From the IMG/VR virus record IMGVR_UViG_3300021962_000739, positions 1 to 21,859 of that record: a DNA stretch of 21,859 nucleotides. One strand, written 5' to 3'. This document shows, piece by piece, positions 14,283-21,806 of this stretch. Positions within the stretch are counted from its first letter, which is position 1. Each line of letters begins with the position of its first letter. The notes below the pieces were generated by a model. That model saw only the letters and a list, made by a program, of their open reading frames with translations. It was not told the origin of the DNA and searched no databases. Source of the DNA: a virus. The translations under genes were made by a program, and so were the position numbers.

Positions 14283-15449
14283 ATGAGTACCGAAAAGAAA
14301 ACTAAGAAACCAATTCCTGCGGCAGACCGTGATGAATTGGCACAAGTCATCGCAGATTCACTAAACAAATTAAATAAAGACTCTGACCAGATTGCGTATT
14401 TCCTTGATGGTAAGGAAGATACCCCAACGGATTTCACGGATTTTATTTCAACTGGTGCAACGATGTTGGATATCGCAATCAGTAACCGTCCGCATGGTGG
14501 TATTGCTGTGGGTCGTATCACCGAACTTACTGGATTAGAAGGTTCTGGTAAGTCGTTGGTCGGTGCACAACTTATCGCTAACACGCAGAAGCGTGGTGGT
14601 GTGGCGGTATTGATTGATACAGAAACCGCAGTCAATCCAGAGTTCTTTAAGGCTGTGGGTATTGATATGAACAAGTTGGTGTATGTTCATCTCTCAACAG
14701 TCGAAGATATTTTCGATGCAATTACCAACATTATTGAAAAGGTAAGAACTGGTAAGGACAAGGAAAAGTTGGTCACCATTATCGTTGACTCTGTTGCCGC
14801 TGCTTCGACGAAGAAGGAAATGGAAGCAGACTTCGGTAAGGATGGATACGCTACAGATAAGGCAATCATTATCAGTAAGGCAATGCGCAAGATTACTGGC
14901 CTTCTTGGTCGGGAACGCATCGCACTCGTATTCACCAATCAGCTTCGTCAGAAGATGAACGCTCCTGCGTTCTCTGACCCCTGGACTACCTCTGGTGGTA
15001 AGGCTATCGCATTCCACGCATCAACTCGTATTCGTTTGTCCTTGATTGGTAAAATCCAAGATGGAAACAAGAATGTGGTTGGTGTGAATGTGAAGGCGGT
15101 TGTGGTCAAGAACCGTCTTGGTCCACCGCATCGTGTGGCAGAGTTCGACATTTACTTCGACCGTGGTATTGATGATTACGGTAGTTGGTTGGATGTCTTA
15201 AAGGAAAACAGTCTGGTCAAGCAATCTGGTGCGTGGTATACTATGGTTGACGAAACTACTGGTGAAGAAGTCAAGTTCCAATCGAAGGACTTCCCAAAGT
15301 TCTTAGACTCGAACATCACCCGTAAGGAAGAAATCTATAGTAAGATTTGTGATACTCTTATTATGAAGTATCGTAGTGAGTACAATCCAGACGCTATGAC
15401 ACTTGACACAGGTGAGGAAGATAGTAAACAACTTTTATTGGATGAGTAA
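14283..15449 (+). CDS. uvsX: UvsX/RecA-type recombinase
   Basis: A 388-residue RecA-fold strand-exchange ATPase, acting on ssDNA with gp32 in recombination-dependent replication and repair. Visible: Walker A GLEGSGKS at 84-91, catalytic Glu114 in IDTETAVNP (RecA has IDAEHALDP), Walker B TIIVD at 165-169, and FTNQLRQKMN at 217-226 leading into the TTSGGKAIAFHAS stretch, which matches RecA loop L2 and the strand after it. The N-terminal 55 residues are helical and charged, suitable for filament contacts. Length agrees with T4 UvsX (391 residues). The ATG lies 13 bases after the gp32-like gene with only a weak GGTAA before it, so translation is likely coupled. The next gene's start lies at the stop codon. 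Confidence 0.95.
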   Translation: MSTEKKTKKPIPAADRDELAQVIADSLNKLNKDSDQIAYFLDGKEDTPTDFTDFISTGATMLDIAISNRPHGGIAVGRITELTGLEGSGKSLVGAQLIANTQKRGGVAVLIDTETAVNPEFFKAVGIDMNKLVYVHLSTVEDIFDAITNIIEKVRTGKDKEKLVTIIVDSVAAASTKKEMEADFGKDGYATDKAIIISKAMRKITGLLGRERIALVFTNQLRQKMNAPAFSDPWTTSGGKAIAFHASTRIRLSLIGKIQDGNKNVVGVNVKAVVVKNRLGPPHRVAEFDIYFDRGIDDYGSWLDVLKENSLVKQSGAWYTMVDETTGEEVKFQSKDFPKFLDSNITRKEEIYSKICDTLIMKYRSEYNPDAMTLDTGEEDSKQLLLDE

Positions 15450-15450
15450 T

Positions 15451-15777
15451 ATGCTAGAAGAATTTATTTCGGTAGCATTAGAAGCATTTACTAATGCAAA
15501 TGGAGACATAGATAAATTTGAACTACAACTTCGTAGAAAGTTGATGGTATATAATACTACTGTTGCAACACAACAACCAAGTATCAAAACTACCATTCCT
15601 CCTATTCCATTAAACCAAGTTGAAAAAGCTATAACAAGTATGAACGAAAATGATCCTATTTTTACAGAACTTGAAAATTTAGATGTCAATAATATGTCGG
15701 ATGAAGATGTATTGGCATTGGCTCGTCGCATGGGAATAATGGAAGGAGTTGATGGGCAACTAGAAGAAAATGAGTGA
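15451..15777 (+). CDS. Small protein between uvsX and the 5' nuclease, unknown function
   Basis: 108 residues if it starts at the ATG at 15451. An in-frame ATG at 15442 (inside the uvsX stop region, ATGAGTAA) would add three residues. GGATGAG precedes 15451 at usable distance, while the overlap style matches the next gene, so the start is open. The N-terminus (LEEFISVALEAFTNANGDIDKFELQLRRKL, quoted here in outline only) is helical, the middle Thr/Pro/Gln-rich, and the C-terminus acidic and helical with SDEDVLALARRMGIME. I do not recognise a family. AT-rich codons and 8-base overlap with the following 5' nuclease gene point to co-translation with replication genes. A partner or loader role is possible but only by position. 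Confidence 0.76.
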   Translation: MLEEFISVALEAFTNANGDIDKFELQLRRKLMVYNTTVATQQPSIKTTIPPIPLNQVEKAITSMNENDPIFTELENLDVNNMSDEDVLALARRMGIMEGVDGQLEENE

Positions 15778-16840
15778 TTTACAGAAAGTCTTTGAATCTA
15801 TGAAGTTTGATGTCAATAGAGAGGACACGAAGTATAATGGTCGTGTCCTCTTTATTGACGCACTCAACACATTCCTACGTAGTTACGCAGCAATCCCAAC
15901 ACTTGATGATAATGGTAATCATATTGGTGGTATGTCTGGGTTTCTAAAAAGTGTTGGGTCCGTGGTTCGTGATTTTAAACCGTCACGTGTTGTGATTGTA
16001 TTTGATGGGAAAGGTGGGTCACAACGCAGACGCAAAATCTATTCAGACTATAAATCAAATCGTAAGCCACCAACTCGGTTGAACCGTCAGTATGATATGA
16101 CAACCGAACAGCAAGAAACAGAAAATATGAAGTATCAGTTGGTGACACTTATTGAAATGTTAGAGTGTCTCCCTGTTACTATCTTTACAATGGATAATAT
16201 TGAAGCAGATGATGTGATTGCATATGCATCGGAGTTGATTACTGCACAAGGTGGGGAATCAATTATCTACTCAACAGATAAAGATTTTTTACAGATGGTG
16301 ACAGAAACAACTAAAGTCTATAATCCAGTCAAGAAGAAAACATTTGATGTACAAACAGTTATAGAAACTTACGGAGTACATCCTGATAACTTTGTGTATT
16401 ATCGGGCATTACTTGGTGATAAGAGTGATAATATTGATGGTATTCGTGGGGCTGGTGAAAAGACTATACTAAAGTTGTTTCCAGAATTGGTAGATAATGC
16501 GAACACAATTGATTATGATTTCATAGAACAAAAGTTCACAGACGTAAAGAAGAAACCAAAATTAATTGAAAATATATTAGGTAATAAAAATATAGTAGAA
16601 CGAAATATGCAACTCATGCAATTACGAGATGTCAATATTTCTGCAGATGCAAAAATGAAAATAGTTCATAAATTAGACATTGTTAAGACGGATTTACGCA
16701 AGATGGACTTGACAAAGTTGATGATTCGTAGTAAAGTTATATCTAACTTTCCGACTTACGATATGTGGCTTGCGTCCACATTTGTTCCACTAACGAGGTT
16801 CTCTAATGGTTCCGATAGTATCAGCACCACAAAATTATGA
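15770..16840 (+). CDS. 5'-3' exonuclease/flap endonuclease, RNase H-type (T4 Rnh-like)
   Basis: A 356-residue FEN-family nuclease, expected to remove RNA primers and flaps on the lagging strand. The acidic metal-binding residues are all visible: Asp30 in VLFIDALNT, Asp79 in VIVFDGKGG, Glu145 with Asp147 and Asp148 in NIEADDVIAY, Asp170 and Asp172 in YSTDKDFLQMV, and Asp217 and Asp220 in LLGDKSDNIDGIRGAGEKT. The last segment leads into the helix-3-turn-helix that binds DNA. The Arg/Lys-rich loop at 84-103 is the helical-arch region. Length is close to T4 RNase H (305 residues) with about 50 more residues at the C-terminus. It starts inside the previous gene's end (8-base overlap) and overlaps the helicase gene by 35 bases. 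A nuclease of this type complements a polymerase that lacks its own 5' nuclease, which is the case for the small family A enzyme here. Confidence 0.93.
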   Translation: MSDLQKVFESMKFDVNREDTKYNGRVLFIDALNTFLRSYAAIPTLDDNGNHIGGMSGFLKSVGSVVRDFKPSRVVIVFDGKGGSQRRRKIYSDYKSNRKPPTRLNRQYDMTTEQQETENMKYQLVTLIEMLECLPVTIFTMDNIEADDVIAYASELITAQGGESIIYSTDKDFLQMVTETTKVYNPVKKKTFDVQTVIETYGVHPDNFVYYRALLGDKSDNIDGIRGAGEKTILKLFPELVDNANTIDYDFIEQKFTDVKKKPKLIENILGNKNIVERNMQLMQLRDVNISADAKMKIVHKLDIVKTDLRKMDLTKLMIRSKVISNFPTYDMWLASTFVPLTRFSNGSDSISTTKL

Positions 16841-18212
16841 TACGAATGTAGATAATCTATCGAAGTATGGTATTGAGTTTCAAACAAAAGTATTATCGTC
16901 GATAATCTCTGCACCAGATTTTTTGGAGCAGTCGTTTGATGTTATCAATCCATACTTCTTTGATAGTGATTCTGGTAGATGGATTGCGAAGAAAGCTCTA
17001 TCCTTTTATAACGAATATCGCACACTACCAACACTTGAATATTTCAAGATTGAATTATCACAAGAAACCGACGATTCACTTCGTGCGGGAACTATTGAAT
17101 TGCTTCGTAAGGTGGTCACCAAGGTCACCGATACGGATGCAGAATATGTTCGTGATAAGTTTCTTGACTTTGCTCGTAATCAATCACTAAAGTCAGCAAT
17201 CATTAAGTCTGTTGACTTACTACAGAGTGGTGATTATGACAAGATTAAGACGGTCGTTGACCACGCACTTCGTAGTGGACAACCAAAGGAAATCGGTCTA
17301 AACTGGTCAGAGGATGTAGAAGCCAGATTGGCTCGTATTTCTCGTGATACGGTTCCGACTGGTTGGGATGTTATTGATGCAATTACTGGTGGTGGATTGG
17401 GTGGTGGTGAACTTGGTGTTATCGCAGCTCCGTCTGGTATCGGTAAGAGTTGGGCATTGTCTACCATCGGTGCAAACGCACTACGCAAGGGAAAGCGAGT
17501 GGTGCATTACACTCTTGAATTGAATGAAAATTATGTTGGTATCAGGTATGATACTATCTTTACGGGTATTGAACCTGGAAAGATTCCTGATAACGTTGAT
17601 GCGGTCAAAGATGTAGTGTCAAAGATTACGGGACAACTAATTATTAAATACTATCCTGCCAGAAGTGCAACGTGTAATTCGCTTATGGCACACGTACAAC
17701 AATTGACCGCATTGGGATATAAGCCCGATTTGATGTTGGTTGACTACGCAGACTTATTAAGAGCAGCAGAACGAGTAGATGCCCGTTATCAAGAATTGGG
17801 TGCCATATACGAGGAGCTTCGTGGTATCGCTGGTGAACTCAACATTCCGTGTTGGACAGCATCGCAAACACAACGTAGTTCTATTCAAGATGACGTTATT
17901 CAGGCAGACAAGATTTCAGAATCATATAATAAGATTATGACTGCTGATTTAGTTATCTCATTAAGCCGTAAGTTAGAAGATAAGGTCAATAAGACAGGAC
18001 GTGCCCATATTATTAAGAATAGATTTGGTGCCGATGGTCAAACATTTCCTGTCGTAATGGACACAAGTATCGGTCAGATACAGATTTACGATGAGAAATC
18101 ATCAAAAGGTATTTTGTTGAAGAAACAGATGGAAAATCAAGTTGCAGATGAAAAGAATACACTCAGAAAAAAGTTGGCAGAGATGAGTGGATTAGAAAGT
18201 CTTGATGATTAA
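16806..18212 (+). CDS. Replicative DNA helicase, DnaB/gp41-like
   Basis: A 468-residue hexameric 5'-3' helicase of the DnaB/T4 gp41 type, which unwinds the fork on the lagging strand. The N-terminal domain (about 1-160) is helical and leads to a linker. The RecA-like domain has TGWDVIDAITGGGLGGGEL (185-203), Walker A APSGIGKS at 208-215, catalytic Glu238 in YTLELNE, Walker B LMLVDYADLL at 309-318, the ASQTQRSS motif at 352-359, and an arginine-finger region KNRFGADGQT near 404-413. The start at 16806 overlaps the 5' nuclease gene by 35 bases; no other ATG follows in frame for a long way, so the overlap is probably real. No separate primase gene is seen in the window. The call is firm. Confidence 0.95.
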   Translation: MVPIVSAPQNYDTNVDNLSKYGIEFQTKVLSSIISAPDFLEQSFDVINPYFFDSDSGRWIAKKALSFYNEYRTLPTLEYFKIELSQETDDSLRAGTIELLRKVVTKVTDTDAEYVRDKFLDFARNQSLKSAIIKSVDLLQSGDYDKIKTVVDHALRSGQPKEIGLNWSEDVEARLARISRDTVPTGWDVIDAITGGGLGGGELGVIAAPSGIGKSWALSTIGANALRKGKRVVHYTLELNENYVGIRYDTIFTGIEPGKIPDNVDAVKDVVSKITGQLIIKYYPARSATCNSLMAHVQQLTALGYKPDLMLVDYADLLRAAERVDARYQELGAIYEELRGIAGELNIPCWTASQTQRSSIQDDVIQADKISESYNKIMTADLVISLSRKLEDKVNKTGRAHIIKNRFGADGQTFPVVMDTSIGQIQIYDEKSSKGILLKKQMENQVADEKNTLRKKLAEMSGLESLDD

Positions 18213-18296
18213 CTAACACATAATTTTTTCCTAAACAAACACCCTATTTATTTTACCACAACCCATAACATTCAGAGTAGAGATTGGAGTATTCAA
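18213..18296 (+). other. 84-base noncoding gap before the reductase gene
   Basis: No open reading frame. It holds a T6 run (18224-18229) without a clear preceding stem, and GGAG (18286-18289) 7 bases before the ATG at 18297 as ribosome binding site. No -35/-10 pair at proper spacing was found; CATAAT at 18219-18224 has no partner. Confidence 0.6.
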
Positions 18297-20147
18297 ATGC
18301 AGATTGAAGCAAAGATTTTAAGTGATATTACCGTATTTATGAAGTACGCAAAGTTTAATCCTACATTAAATCGTAGAGAAAATTGGAAAGAGTTAGTTGA
18401 TAGAAACAAACAAATGCATTTGGAAAAATATCCAAACCTAAAAGAAGAAATAGAGGCAGCATACAAATATGTATATGATAAGAAGATACTTCCTTCCATG
18501 CGCAGTTTGCAGTTTGCTGGGAAACCTATTGCCATTAACAACGCTCGTTTGTATAATTGCTGTTTTCTACCTATTGACCACGTGGACGCATTCTCAGAAA
18601 TCATGTTCCTCTTGTTGTCAGGCACAGGGGTCGGATACTCCGTACAAAGGCATCATGTAGAAAACTTACCTGAGATTAACAAGCCAACAAAAAATCGTCG
18701 TTATCTTGTTGGTGATAGTATCGAAGGTTGGGCAGATGCGGTCAAGGTATTGATGACAGCATATATGAAGGGTAAGGCAATGCCGATTTATGATTTCACC
18801 GATGTCCGTCCTAAGGGTGCAATGCTCTTGACCAGTGGTGGAAAGGCACCTGGTCCAGAACCATTAAAGGATTGCTTGCATAATGTGCAAAAGGTATTAG
18901 ACCGTAAGCAAAATGGGGAACATCTCACTACACTCGAAGTGCATGATATTCTCTGCTATATCGCTGATGCCGTGTTGGCAGGTGGTATTCGTCGGTCAGC
19001 AATGATTTCGTTGTTTGATATTGATGACGATGATATGTTGACCTGCAAGTTCGGTAACTGGTGGGAACAAAATGCACAACGTGGTCGTGCAAACAATTCA
19101 GCAGTCATTGTTCGTTCAAAGGTTGAAGCAGAAACATTCTTTGAATTATGGAAGAAGATTGAAGCATCGGGTTCTGGTGAACCTGGTTTCTTCTTTACCA
19201 ATGACAAGGATTGGGGTATGAACCCTTGTGCAGAAATCAGTCTCCGTCCGTTCCAGTTCTGTAATCTAACAACTATCCATGCTGGTGATGTCGTAGACCA
19301 AGAAGATTTGAACGCACGAGCAAAAGCAGCAGCATTTATTGGTACACTACAAGCATCATACACAGATTTTCATTATTTGAGAGACATATGGAAGAGAACA
19401 ACAGAGAAGGAAGCACTCATCGGAGTGTCGATGACTGGCATCGCATCGGGTGGAGTGTTAAAGCTCAACATGAAAGAGGCTGCCAACATAGTGAAGGAAG
19501 AGAATGCACGTGTATCGTCTATAATTGGTACGATGCCAGCGGCCCGTTGCACAACCGTGAAGCCAGAAGGCACATCGTCCCTCGTTTTGGGTACGAGTAG
19601 TGGTATTCACGCTTGGCATAACAAGCACTATATTCGTCGTATCCGTGTAGGTAAGAACGAAAGTATTTACGCATATTTGAAGAACAATCACCCAGAACTT
19701 GTTACCGACGAATACTTCAAGCCAAATATCCAAGCAGTCATTGAAGTGCCACAAAAGGCACCAGAAGATGCAATCACTCGTCAAGAAAGTGCATTAGACC
19801 TTCTCCATCGTACCAGTAAGGTCTGGAAGGAATGGGTCAAGACAGGTCACAGAAAGGGTGCAAATAAGAATAACGTGTCGGTCACAGTATCTATCAAGGA
19901 TGGTGAATGGAAGGAAGTTGGTGAATGGATGTGGGAAAATCGTGAAAACTTCACTGCACTCTCAGTTCTTCCATATTCAGACCACACATACATTCAAGCA
20001 CCATTTGAAGATGTTGACGAAGAAACCTATAACGAATTGGTTGGTCATTTACACGAAATCAATCTTGATGAAGTCGTAGAGGTTGAAGATGTGACCAACT
20101 TACAAGGTGAAGCAGCATGTTCTGCTGGTGGATGTGAGGTTCAATAA
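18297..20147 (+). CDS. Class II (B12-dependent) ribonucleotide reductase
   Basis: A 616-residue monomeric, adenosylcobalamin-type ribonucleotide reductase, reducing ribonucleotides to deoxyribonucleotides for phage DNA synthesis. Key residues: the NCC pair at 88-89 with Cys322 for the active-site redox pair, the thiyl-radical Cys311 and Glu313 in NPCAEI, and the C-terminal CSAGGC at 608-613. That C-terminal spacing equals Cys731/Cys736 of the Lactobacillus leichmannii enzyme. LLTSGGKAPGPEPL at 177-190 and RPFQFCNLTT at 317-326 also match that family. It is shorter than the 739-residue model enzyme; no ATP-cone is present, so overall-activity control is probably lacking. No NrdB subunit is in the window, as expected for class II. 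GGAG gives a good ribosome binding site, and its stop overlaps the thioredoxin start, so the reductant is made together with it. Confidence 0.94.
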   Translation: MQIEAKILSDITVFMKYAKFNPTLNRRENWKELVDRNKQMHLEKYPNLKEEIEAAYKYVYDKKILPSMRSLQFAGKPIAINNARLYNCCFLPIDHVDAFSEIMFLLLSGTGVGYSVQRHHVENLPEINKPTKNRRYLVGDSIEGWADAVKVLMTAYMKGKAMPIYDFTDVRPKGAMLLTSGGKAPGPEPLKDCLHNVQKVLDRKQNGEHLTTLEVHDILCYIADAVLAGGIRRSAMISLFDIDDDDMLTCKFGNWWEQNAQRGRANNSAVIVRSKVEAETFFELWKKIEASGSGEPGFFFTNDKDWGMNPCAEISLRPFQFCNLTTIHAGDVVDQEDLNARAKAAAFIGTLQASYTDFHYLRDIWKRTTEKEALIGVSMTGIASGGVLKLNMKEAANIVKEENARVSSIIGTMPAARCTTVKPEGTSSLVLGTSSGIHAWHNKHYIRRIRVGKNESIYAYLKNNHPELVTDEYFKPNIQAVIEVPQKAPEDAITRQESALDLLHRTSKVWKEWVKTGHRKGANKNNVSVTVSIKDGEWKEVGEWMWENRENFTALSVLPYSDHTYIQAPFEDVDEETYNELVGHLHEINLDEVVEVEDVTNLQGEAACSAGGCEVQ

Positions 20148-20464
20148 TGTTGAACAAGATTGACACGATTGAACAGTTAAAAGAAGTGGTTCACCATAAT
20201 GATATTGCAGTGGTGGACCTGTATGCAACGTGGTGCAAGCCATGCCAAGAAATGCTTCCCGTCATTGAAGAACTTTCTAATCAAACCTCTGTTCCTTTTT
20301 ACAAGGTAGACATCGATGAAGTTCCAGATGCAAAGACATTTACTGGAGCAAAGGCTGTTCCAATGTTATACATCTACAAGGACGGACGTATTCGTGAGTT
20401 CGCATTTGGTGTGAACGACAAGTCCAAGATTGAAATGAAACTTAAAAGGGTTATGAGGGCATAA
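20147..20464 (+). CDS. Thioredoxin
   Basis: A 105-residue cytoplasmic thioredoxin of normal length. The active site is WCKPC at 29-33 (Lys in place of the usual Gly), the cis-proline is Pro72 in KAVPML, and the VVDLYATWC strand before the active site is typical. The Gly that usually follows in the RxxxG segment near the C-terminus is present (FAFGVN). It starts in the stop codon of the reductase (TAATG) and its own stop overlaps the dUTPase start the same way. The most likely partner is the class II reductase, whose C-terminal Cys pair needs reduction after each turnover. The Lys in the active site may alter redox potential or partner choice; T4 has a glutaredoxin-like protein with a different dipeptide in the same job. 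Confidence 0.94.
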   Translation: MLNKIDTIEQLKEVVHHNDIAVVDLYATWCKPCQEMLPVIEELSNQTSVPFYKVDIDEVPDAKTFTGAKAVPMLYIYKDGRIREFAFGVNDKSKIEMKLKRVMRA

Positions 20465-20883
20465 TGAAGGTCAAAAAACTACTTGATAACGCAATATTAC
20501 CAACTAAAGCACATGCTGGGGATTTAGGATACGATTTATACGCCCAAGCACCAATGGTTATATTTCCTGGAGAAGTAGGACTAATCCCTACAGGTATTTC
20601 TGTCCAATTTCCAGAAGGATATGGTGCATTACTCCGTGACCGTTCTTCGGTGGCGACAAAACAATACTTATTTGTAGTGGCTGGTGTAATAGATAATGGT
20701 TATACTGGTGAAATCAAAATTGCTTTATATAATGGTGGTGGAAATACAGCCAGAATATCAGAAGGAACAAAGATTGCACAGATGATTTTAGTTCCGACAG
20801 TCAACTTTGAAATTGAAGAAGTCACAGAAACCACATCGGCAGATGGAAGGGGGAGCAATGGATTCGGTTCAACAGGCAACTGA
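20464..20883 (+). CDS. dut: dUTPase
   Basis: A 139-residue trimeric dUTP diphosphatase, converting dUTP to dUMP and diphosphate, which keeps uracil out of DNA and feeds dTMP synthesis. All five family motifs are visible: motif 1 AGDLGYDLYA at 18-27, motif 2 RDRSSVA at 58-64, motif 3 GVIDNGYTGEI at 74-84 with catalytic Asp77 and uridine-stacking Tyr80, motif 4 GTKIAQMIL at 101-109, and motif 5 GRGSNGFGSTG at 128-138 (the Gly/Ser-rich lid). Length is normal for the family. It starts in the thioredoxin stop codon. Its end overlaps the iron-sulfur carrier gene by 26 bases, so the codons of motif 5 also carry the next gene's start. Confidence 0.96.
   Translation: MKVKKLLDNAILPTKAHAGDLGYDLYAQAPMVIFPGEVGLIPTGISVQFPEGYGALLRDRSSVATKQYLFVVAGVIDNGYTGEIKIALYNGGGNTARISEGTKIAQMILVPTVNFEIEEVTETTSADGRGSNGFGSTGN
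20847..20855 (+). promoter_or_regulatory. Purine-rich ribosome binding site inside dut
   Basis: AAGGGGGAG lies within the motif 5 codons of dUTPase; its AAGG core is 7 bases before the ATG at 20858. It supports 20858 as the start of the iron-sulfur carrier over the in-frame ATG at 20843. Confidence 0.55.
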
Positions 20884-21208
20884 TTTTAATATTACCTTTA
20901 CCAAAGCAGCACTTGGGGAAATGAAGAAGTTTGCAGAAGCAGAAAATGCAAACTACTTCCGTATTTCGGTATTACCAGGTGGTTGTTCTGGTTTCAAGTA
21001 TGATTTTAACTTAGTAGATAACCCAGAAGAAGATGATGTTGTAATTGAACAAGAAAACGGATTAAAAGTTATTGTAGATCCGTTCTCAACGTCATATCTT
21101 AACGGAACATTGGTGCATTATGTAATGTCGATGCAAGCTTCTGGATTTACTTTTAATAATCCAAACTCAACAGCAAAGTGCGGATGCGGAAGTAGTTTCG
21201 CAGCATAA
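20858..21208 (+). CDS. A-type iron-sulfur cluster carrier (IscA/ErpA/HesB-like)
   Basis: A 116-residue A-type carrier, which accepts iron-sulfur clusters and hands them to target proteins. The three conserved ligand Cys are complete: Cys43 in LPGGCSGFKYDF, and Cys108 and Cys110 in the C-terminal AKCGCGSSF. The LNGTLVHYV stretch and DPFSTSYL before it are family-typical, and length is normal. The start at 20858 is chosen because a purine-rich site precedes it, and because residues from DFNITFTKAAL onward align with the normal family N-terminus. It overlaps dUTPase by 26 bases. No cluster scaffold or desulfurase gene is nearby, so it must work with host machinery. The target is unknown; the neighbouring enzymes are candidates only by position. 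Confidence 0.94.
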   Translation: MDSVQQATDFNITFTKAALGEMKKFAEAENANYFRISVLPGGCSGFKYDFNLVDNPEEDDVVIEQENGLKVIVDPFSTSYLNGTLVHYVMSMQASGFTFNNPNSTAKCGCGSSFAA

Positions 21209-21213
21209 GGAGA
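21206..21213 (+). promoter_or_regulatory. Strong Shine-Dalgarno TAAGGAGA overlapping a stop codon
   Basis: TAAGGAGA includes the TAA stop of the carrier gene and sits 4-5 bases before the ATG at 21218. It fixes that start and suggests independent, efficient initiation of the oxygenase gene. Confidence 0.75.
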
Positions 21214-21217
21214 TGTT

Positions 21218-21784
21218 ATGACAAAAAAGGTTGTGAACTGGTTATTTCAGGTACCTGTAGGAATTTACGACCTATCATACCTTGTAACGGAAGATATTAA
21301 TAAAACTTTACAAGGTATCGGGTATACTGAAAATGATTTAGTTGATGGTATTCGTGGTAATCAAGACCCAAGTAAAATGCCAGAACTTAAGCATTTGTAT
21401 ACTGAATTTCAAAAGTATGTTGACGATTATTCAGCAGAAATAGGTATTCAAACAAGCTATATCTACGAAAGTTGGATGAATATTTTAACTATGAATGGTT
21501 CTGTTGGTGTTCATCGTCACTATGAAAGTGTAATTAGTGCAGCATATTACCCATACGTTGATGAAGGAAGTGCACCAATTGTGTTCGTCAGTGCAACAGA
21601 AGGATATAGAATGTTAGATGTACAACATACCGCACCCAACGCTCCTGGAAAATATACGTCAAATGTAGAAAGAGTAGAAGCAAAAACTGGACAACTTGTA
21701 TTATTCCCAGGGTGGTTGCAGCACTATGTACCACCGAATAAGACAAATATGAGAATTACCCTAAGCTTCAACACCAAATACTAA
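21218..21784 (+). CDS. Putative 2OG-Fe(II) oxygenase
   Basis: A 188-residue protein with the outline of small phage 2-oxoglutarate/iron-dependent oxygenases. The N-terminal half is helical and not distinctive. The second half holds GVHRHYESVISAAYY (His99 and His101), a beta stretch, then QLVLFPGWLQHYVPPNK (His169) and RITLSFN (Arg179). In the family, the first HxH/HxD-type pair and the late His bind iron, and the Arg holds 2-oxoglutarate. Here the order and spacing fit, but the ligand set is not proven by eye. The substrate is unknown; proline, lysine or nucleobase hydroxylation are all possible. It has a strong ribosome binding site overlapping the carrier's stop. The iron-sulfur carrier next door makes an iron-linked setting interesting but is no proof of a shared pathway. 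Confidence 0.76.
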   Translation: MTKKVVNWLFQVPVGIYDLSYLVTEDINKTLQGIGYTENDLVDGIRGNQDPSKMPELKHLYTEFQKYVDDYSAEIGIQTSYIYESWMNILTMNGSVGVHRHYESVISAAYYPYVDEGSAPIVFVSATEGYRMLDVQHTAPNAPGKYTSNVERVEAKTGQLVLFPGWLQHYVPPNKTNMRITLSFNTKY

Positions 21785-21806
21785 TATATGACCCTTTTGA
21801 TTACGT

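Noticed and set aside
18180-18230. Rho-independent terminator before the T6 run after the helicase gene
   Set aside because: No stem of more than four pairs could be found directly before the T-run.
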